Shown here one piece after another: positions 59,797 to 64,000 of a DNA stretch of 64,000 nucleotides. Position 1 is the stretch's first letter; each line of letters begins with the position of its first letter. The notes under the pieces are model-generated. The model did not search any database and was not told the DNA's origin. It worked only from the letters and a program-made list of their open reading frames with translations. Source of the DNA: Corynebacterium sp. Its GTDB lineage: Bacteria > Actinomycetota > Actinomycetes > Mycobacteriales > Mycobacteriaceae. The stretch is from contig NZ_JAUNUG010000005.1 in the NCBI RefSeq assembly GCF_030538285.1, positions 24,651 through 88,650 of the forward strand, read 5' to 3'. The translations under genes were made by a program, and so were the position numbers.

Positions 59797-62427
59797 TTAG
59801 CGGTCGATGTCGTCGAGGGTGCCGGGGTAGACCACGTTCTTGGCCAGCGGGATCTGGTGCGAGGCGCTTTCCAGGATGTGCATGAAGTATCCGGCCGCGT
59901 TGGGGATGGCAATGACATCGCCCGGCTCCACCCCGTATGGGAAGCGGATGCGGCGGCGCAGGATGAGTTCGTCCTCGATGCAGTACGCGCCGACGAGGAA
60001 AGCCTCCACCTCCTCCCCTGTCGTGCGGTCGGTGAGAAGGAGCGGGTCGATGAGGTAATCGTCGGAGGTGGTGCGGCACTGGGTGCGGTTCATCGCCAGG
60101 CCGACCAGCGGCAGGCCATCGGAACGCTCCTTCACGAAGGCCACCTCCGCCAGGATGACGCCGCACCCGTCGAGCAGACTGCGGCCCGGCTCGAGATGCA
60201 GGCGCAGGTTGCGCTCGCGGAGCAGCTCGGCGACACCATCAGACAGCACCTCACGCAGCCACTCCCCGCGCACCGGGGTCTGGTGGAAGGGATAGGTGTT
60301 CTTCAGCGGGTCTGCCTTCCAGGTGAAGGGCGGCGCGTAACCGTCGACCATGGCATCGCGGGCGGCGTGGTAGTCGCGCCACTGCGCGGCGTCGTCAAGG
60401 TAACTCATGGGGACGCCACCGCCGAGGTCGATGAAGGAGGGTCGGTGGCCGGCGTCGACAAGCAGATCGACGAGGCGGCAGCACTCGCGCAGGGCGGCTG
60501 CGCGGTCGGCAGCGGCATAACCGTGGAGGTGGACGTGGAGGCCGACGATCTCCACGCCGGGGACCTGCCCGATCTCCGCCCACTGCTCGACGCGTTCGCC
60601 GAATCGGGTGGGCGGGAGCAGGGCGGGGTCGGGGGCCACGCGCGGGGCGACGTGGGCGGTGCGCTCCCCCGCCAGAGCCGAAATGCGGGCCAGCTCGGCG
60701 CGGGAGTCGGCGGAAATGGTCACCCCGTTGGCGATAGCCAGCTCCAGCAGGCAATCCGGCTTGATGGCTGCAGAGAGGATGATCCGCTCGCCGGGCACGC
60801 CACGGCCCAGGACTTGGGCCAGTTCACGCTCGCTGGCGACATCGACGCCGTGCCCGGCATCGCGGACGGTGTCGACGAACACCAGCCCCTTGTTGGCCTT
60901 GCGGGCGAAGAAGATGCGGGTGTCGATGCCTAGAGAGGAACCGGCGTCGACAAGTTCGGTGACGTTGGCCAGCATCGGTCCGGGATCGAGCACGTTGACT
61001 GGGCTACCGAACTCCGCCAGCAACTGCCGCGCATGCGCGGGGTCGGCGGTGAGCTCGGCTGCCCACGACTCCAGGCGGGCGGTCAGCGGCGGGATACCGT
61101 GGACGTGGTCAGGCCCGGGCACGATGCGGCGAGCCCAGCGCGGGATGACGTCATGGAGGGTGCGGGACAGAGTGTCATTGCCCAGGACGACGTCCTCGGC
61201 CATACGGCCCACCGCAGCGAGGTTCGTCTGTCCCACGACCGTGCCGTCGGGCGCGACGTCGAGCCCGCGGGTGCCGGGACGCACCCGCGCCAGGCCTTCG
61301 TCTACCAGCCAGGCCTCGAGCGTTCCGTCGACGACCCCCGGCGGCGGGATGACCGCATCAACGACGACCGATGCACCCACCTCGCGGACCAGGTCGGCCA
61401 AATCCTCGGAACCTCGGCCCAGATGGCTGAGATCAACCTTGCCGGATTCGATGAGCTGCTCCAGGTGGGCCATGCTCTCCGGCGGCGGGCCGAAGGCGAC
61501 GCGCTCCAGACGGCGGGTCAAATCACCGAAACCGTCCAGGCTGTCGCGGCCATCGTAGGAGGCGCGCTCGACGATAGCCGGGTAACACTCGCGCCACGCC
61601 AGGCCCACGGCCCACGCGGCATCCGGGTCATCGCGGTCGGTGCCGGCCAGCACGGCATCGACATCGCCCGCGCGTCCCGCCCGCTCCAGTAGGCGCCGAG
61701 CGGTGACGGCGAGGGCGTTAATGAGGGCGGGGGCGTCGGGGGCGTCAATAAGCAGGGTGTTCCCGGCGGCGATGATGTCACCGGCCTCGACGCCGTCGAA
61801 CTCGGGCTTGACCTCCATGAGTCGGCCCGTGCGCGTGACCGGGATGAACACGGCTGGGTCGCAGGCGCGGATGATGTCGATGAAGGTCAGCGCGGCGCCG
61901 CGCACGAGGACGCGGTCCTCCGGGCCAATCGCCTGCAGGTTAGCGGCTGGGTACGGCATGACGACGGGCACGGGCAGGTCGGCGTGTTCGAGGGAACCGG
62001 GCCAGGTGGCGGCGTGGCCGGTGGCCAGCAGGACCTCATCGACTAACAGTCCGCCGACGGCCCACCCGTCCTCACGCGGCTCCAGCTTCTCCACGTGTCC
62101 CTCATGCCAGGTGAGGGTGCACCGCGGAGGGATATGACTGCGCAGGATATCCCAGGAGGCGGCGAGGAATTCCCCCACCTGGCGGCGCGGCGGGAACGGG
62201 TCGCTGGCCCCGCGCCACTCGTCGAAGGAGCCCAGGCCGGTGTGGATCGCGGAGGCGCGGACGTTGATCAGCCACTGATCCGGCTGCTCGGTGTCGTAGG
62301 CGTCGAGCCCGCCGCCGTCGAAAATGTGGAGCTCGATGGCCGCGCCGCGTTCACGAGCCAGGCCGAGGAGCTCTTCTGCCGCCCACAGGCCGCGGGGGCC
62401 GCCGCCGATGATCGCCACGGTTGTCAC
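59797..62427 (-). CDS. FAD/NAD(P)-binding domain fused to a Y4yA-like PLP decarboxylase
   Basis: An 876-aa protein without internal stops. Residues 1 to about 440 form an FAD/NAD(P)-binding domain (VAIIGGGPRGLWAAEELLGL at the start, LINVRASAIHTGLGSF, LLATGHAATWPGS). Residues about 450-876 are a fold-III PLP enzyme of the Orn/DAP decarboxylase type: FFARKANKGLVF with the PLP Lys, FIDLGGGVPMSYL, HLEPGRSLLDGCG, GAYCIEDELILRRR. Related proteins are annotated as Y4yA family, often beside SbnA-like genes and usually as separate polypeptides. GTG 62427 overlaps the SbnA-like stop (GTGA), so the two are made together. Confidence 0.85.
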   Translation of the reverse strand: MTTVAIIGGGPRGLWAAEELLGLARERGAAIELHIFDGGGLDAYDTEQPDQWLINVRASAIHTGLGSFDEWRGASDPFPPRRQVGEFLAASWDILRSHIPPRCTLTWHEGHVEKLEPREDGWAVGGLLVDEVLLATGHAATWPGSLEHADLPVPVVMPYPAANLQAIGPEDRVLVRGAALTFIDIIRACDPAVFIPVTRTGRLMEVKPEFDGVEAGDIIAAGNTLLIDAPDAPALINALAVTARRLLERAGRAGDVDAVLAGTDRDDPDAAWAVGLAWRECYPAIVERASYDGRDSLDGFGDLTRRLERVAFGPPPESMAHLEQLIESGKVDLSHLGRGSEDLADLVREVGASVVVDAVIPPPGVVDGTLEAWLVDEGLARVRPGTRGLDVAPDGTVVGQTNLAAVGRMAEDVVLGNDTLSRTLHDVIPRWARRIVPGPDHVHGIPPLTARLESWAAELTADPAHARQLLAEFGSPVNVLDPGPMLANVTELVDAGSSLGIDTRIFFARKANKGLVFVDTVRDAGHGVDVASERELAQVLGRGVPGERIILSAAIKPDCLLELAIANGVTISADSRAELARISALAGERTAHVAPRVAPDPALLPPTRFGERVEQWAEIGQVPGVEIVGLHVHLHGYAAADRAAALRECCRLVDLLVDAGHRPSFIDLGGGVPMSYLDDAAQWRDYHAARDAMVDGYAPPFTWKADPLKNTYPFHQTPVRGEWLREVLSDGVAELLRERNLRLHLEPGRSLLDGCGVILAEVAFVKERSDGLPLVGLAMNRTQCRTTSDDYLIDPLLLTDRTTGEEVEAFLVGAYCIEDELILRRRIRFPYGVEPGDVIAIPNAAGYFMHILESASHQIPLAKNVVYPGTLDDIDR

Positions 62428-63332
62428 AGGGTTTCCTCCACCCACTCGTCGTTGTAGATGGTGTCAATATAGTTGGTGCCGCCGTCGTGGAGCACCAGGA
62501 CAATGTCGCCGCTGAATTCCGGCAGGAGCTTCTCGACGCCCGCCACCACCGCCCCACCCGAAGCCCCACACAAAATGCCCTCGGTGCGGGCCAGCCGACG
62601 GGCGGCCGCGACGGAGTCCTTATCCGTGATCCGCAGAACCCGGTCCGGGTGGACCGAGGCCGCCAGTTCGGGCACGACGCCGGCGCCGAAGCCGGGGAGG
62701 TGTCGGGTGCCGCGGGCGCCGTCGAAAAGCACTGAACCTTCCGCGTCGATGGCGGTGACCTCGGTATTCAGGCCTTCCCGCTGGATGCGGCGCAGGCAAC
62801 CGCCGATAGTGCCGGTGGTGCTCACCGCGACGAGCAGGTGATCCGGGGCGTGACCGAGCTGCTCGACGATCTCGCGCATGGTGCCCTCGTCATGCGCGGT
62901 GAAAGCGGCCTGGTTGGAGTACTGGTCAAGACAAACAGCATCGGGAAGTTCGGTGAGCAACTCCGCAACCCGGGCCCGGCGGGCGGCCAGCCAGTCACCG
63001 GTCTCCGGGCAAGGGGCGGTGACCTCATGGACGACCGCACCGTAAGCCCGCATCGTGGCCACCGTCGAACGATTCGCCCGCGGATCGACGACGCAATGGA
63101 AAGTCCAGCCCCCGAGGACCGCCTCCCGCGACATGGCCACCCCAAGGTTGCCGGAACTGGATTCGACGATGACAGCACCGGGCTGCAGGTCAGCGGCCAT
63201 TAGAATGGCGTGGGCGGTGCGGTCTTTCGCGCTACCGGAAGGGTTGTAGCCTTCCAGCTTGGCCCACACGCGGGCCTGCGGAAACAGGCGCTCGAGGCGC
63301 ACGAGTGGGGTGTTCCCAGGTTCCAGACTCAT
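62424..63332 (-). CDS. SbnA-like PLP-dependent cysteine synthase-fold enzyme
   Basis: A 302-aa fold-II PLP enzyme. NTPLVRLERLF, then KLEGYNPSGSAKDRTA with the Schiff-base Lys, SSSGNLGVAMS (phosphate cup) and VSTTGTIGG. It is closer to SbnA (N-(1-amino-1-carboxyl-2-ethyl)glutamate synthase, a 2,3-diaminopropionate precursor route) than to CysK by the family-typical spacing, but the substrate is not proven. It follows the HD gene by 16 nt and is coupled to the FAD/decarboxylase fusion by GTGA. Confidence 0.85.
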   Translation of the reverse strand: MSLEPGNTPLVRLERLFPQARVWAKLEGYNPSGSAKDRTAHAILMAADLQPGAVIVESSSGNLGVAMSREAVLGGWTFHCVVDPRANRSTVATMRAYGAVVHEVTAPCPETGDWLAARRARVAELLTELPDAVCLDQYSNQAAFTAHDEGTMREIVEQLGHAPDHLLVAVSTTGTIGGCLRRIQREGLNTEVTAIDAEGSVLFDGARGTRHLPGFGAGVVPELAASVHPDRVLRITDKDSVAAARRLARTEGILCGASGGAVVAGVEKLLPEFSGDIVLVLHDGGTNYIDTIYNDEWVEETL

Positions 63333-63348
63333 GCATGGAAGCTTACGC

Positions 63349-63906
63349 TTACTTCGGGAAGGAGGCGGCCAGCTCCCTCAGCTGCTGGGCCAGCGGGTGC
63401 CCGGGCAGTCGCTTCTCGACGACCCGCCCCACCTCCCCGTACCACCACTCCTGCTTCTCCCGCCCCGAATTGAAACGACCCCACAGGCCATCACCGAGGG
63501 TGGCGTGATCCTCCAGGATGGACATGAGGTTGTGCAGCTTATCCGCGCACGAGATGAGCACGGCCTCATCTGGGGCAACGTTGTCGAGGTGCGCGAGATA
63601 AGCGTTCGAACGCTCCTGCCAGTCGGCGTGAGATTCGTTCTTACTCAGATGCAGGACAATGTCGGTGACCCGATCGCCGAAGTCCCGGCGCATATCCGCC
63701 TCGGAATAATGCTCGGGCACATCCTCCAGGGTGTCATGGAAGAGCGCCGCGATCAGGACATCCTCATCATCAGTGTGCTGCGCAACCAGATGATGCACCG
63801 CCATGAGATGCGCGATATAAGGGACATCCGAGCCCTTACGCACGTGATCACGGTGGTTGTAGGCGGCGGTGTTCATCGCACGCATGAGACGGGGTGAGAG
63901 GGTCAT
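63349..63906 (-). CDS. HD-domain hydrolase (MESH1/SpoT-like (p)ppGpp hydrolase type)
   Basis: A 185-aa HD protein. The metal motif is ALFHDTLEDV near residue 54, preceded by PYIAHLMAVHHLV and followed by ISCADKLHNLMSIL near 118, the pattern of single-domain small alarmone hydrolases. No synthetase domain is present. It probably hydrolyses (p)ppGpp or a related nucleotide. It is the first gene of the minus-strand SbnA/FAD/decarboxylase operon. Confidence 0.82.
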   Translation of the reverse strand: MTLSPRLMRAMNTAAYNHRDHVRKGSDVPYIAHLMAVHHLVAQHTDDEDVLIAALFHDTLEDVPEHYSEADMRRDFGDRVTDIVLHLSKNESHADWQERSNAYLAHLDNVAPDEAVLISCADKLHNLMSILEDHATLGDGLWGRFNSGREKQEWWYGEVGRVVEKRLPGHPLAQQLRELAASFPK

Positions 63907-63943
63907 GACATTGAGCGTAGCTGAGCACGTGCACCGGGTTGAC

Positions 63944-63979
63944 TCTGCGCAACGTCAGACGGCCCAGTCCGTTAGGACC
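63944..63979. repeat. Half-unit of the left-end repeat in opposite orientation
   Basis: TCTGCGCAACGTCAGAC (63944-63960) matches TCTGCGAAACGTCAGAC of the left-end array at 16 of 17 positions. The following CAGTCCGTTAGGACC corresponds to the reverse complement of GGACCTAAGACTG from that array with small indels. It lies just past the HD gene start and shows that the element is dispersed and inverted. The unit may continue beyond the window. Confidence 0.75.
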
Positions 63980-64000
63980 AAAGGTGCACACCTAGCGCCG

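Overview
The window is a gene-dense, roughly 64% GC chromosomal segment from a member of Corynebacterium (Actinobacteria). The evidence is the combination of infC-rpmI-rplT, uvrA, uvrB, coaE next to a PtsG of the corynebacterial EIIBCA type, rpsA, polA, the DAK2 kinase-recG-rsmD-coaD operon, thiL/ung, DUF3515, ddl, gpsA, a MutT1-like two-domain NUDIX protein, and leuCD divergent from an LtbR-like IclR regulator. The species cannot be fixed from sequence reading alone. Almost everything is chromosomal core; no plasmid, prophage, transposase or CRISPR array was seen.

Layout. 1-1.6 kb: a 94-bp tandem repeat array, then rplT, rpmI and infC on the minus strand, with a terminator-like hairpin in the infC leader. 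1.7-16.2 kb: lipoproteins, a DUF2339 membrane protein, uvrA, an MBL-fold hydrolase, a DoxX-like protein, a HelD-type RNA polymerase ATPase, two universal stress proteins, uvrB and a nitrobindin-like protein. 16.4-19.4 kb: accessory genes, including an Abi/HEPN-like fragment, DUF4259, a YdcF-like protein and a TetR/quinone-reductase pair. 19.4-28.5 kb: coaE, ptsG, rpsA, a methyltransferase-SRPBCC-HAD operon and polA. 28.5-40.4 kb: a tRNA with a CAA anticodon, an NptA/coiled-coil/PstS-like operon, an SGNH esterase, a four-gene 2-oxoacid (probably pyruvate) oxidoreductase operon, a DUF368 lipid-carrier transporter and an amino-acid ABC transporter. 40.4-44.4 kb: NUDIX, TIM-barrel isomerase, SDR, an HNH endonuclease and a TauE/SafE permease. 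44.4-58.7 kb: the coaD to gpsA housekeeping block, MutT1, a CMD protein, leuDC and the leu regulator. 58.7-64 kb: a coupled minus-strand operon with an HD hydrolase, an SbnA-like synthase, an 876-residue FAD-domain/PLP-decarboxylase fusion, a decayed S41 peptidase and a GNAT acetyltransferase, ending in a copy of the left-end repeat in the opposite orientation.

The most striking signal is not a gene. The 10-mer GTCGATAAGC occurs 23 times in the window, 12 in one orientation and 11 in the other. About 0.1 would be expected by chance. It usually lies within GCGTCGATAAGC, in coding sequence in different reading frames, across a start codon, and in spacers beside terminator hairpins. It is absent from 27.6 to 37.9 kb, the stretch with the phosphate and oxidoreductase operons. 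This looks like a genome-wide DNA signal of unknown role.

Second-rank candidates are the SbnA/FAD/decarboxylase operon (a possible small-molecule pathway), the NptA operon with its own PstS-like lipoprotein, the ferredoxin-type oxidoreductase operon in a genus that normally uses pyruvate dehydrogenase, an AUC-initiated infC, and a short-variable-loop tRNA with a leucine anticodon.
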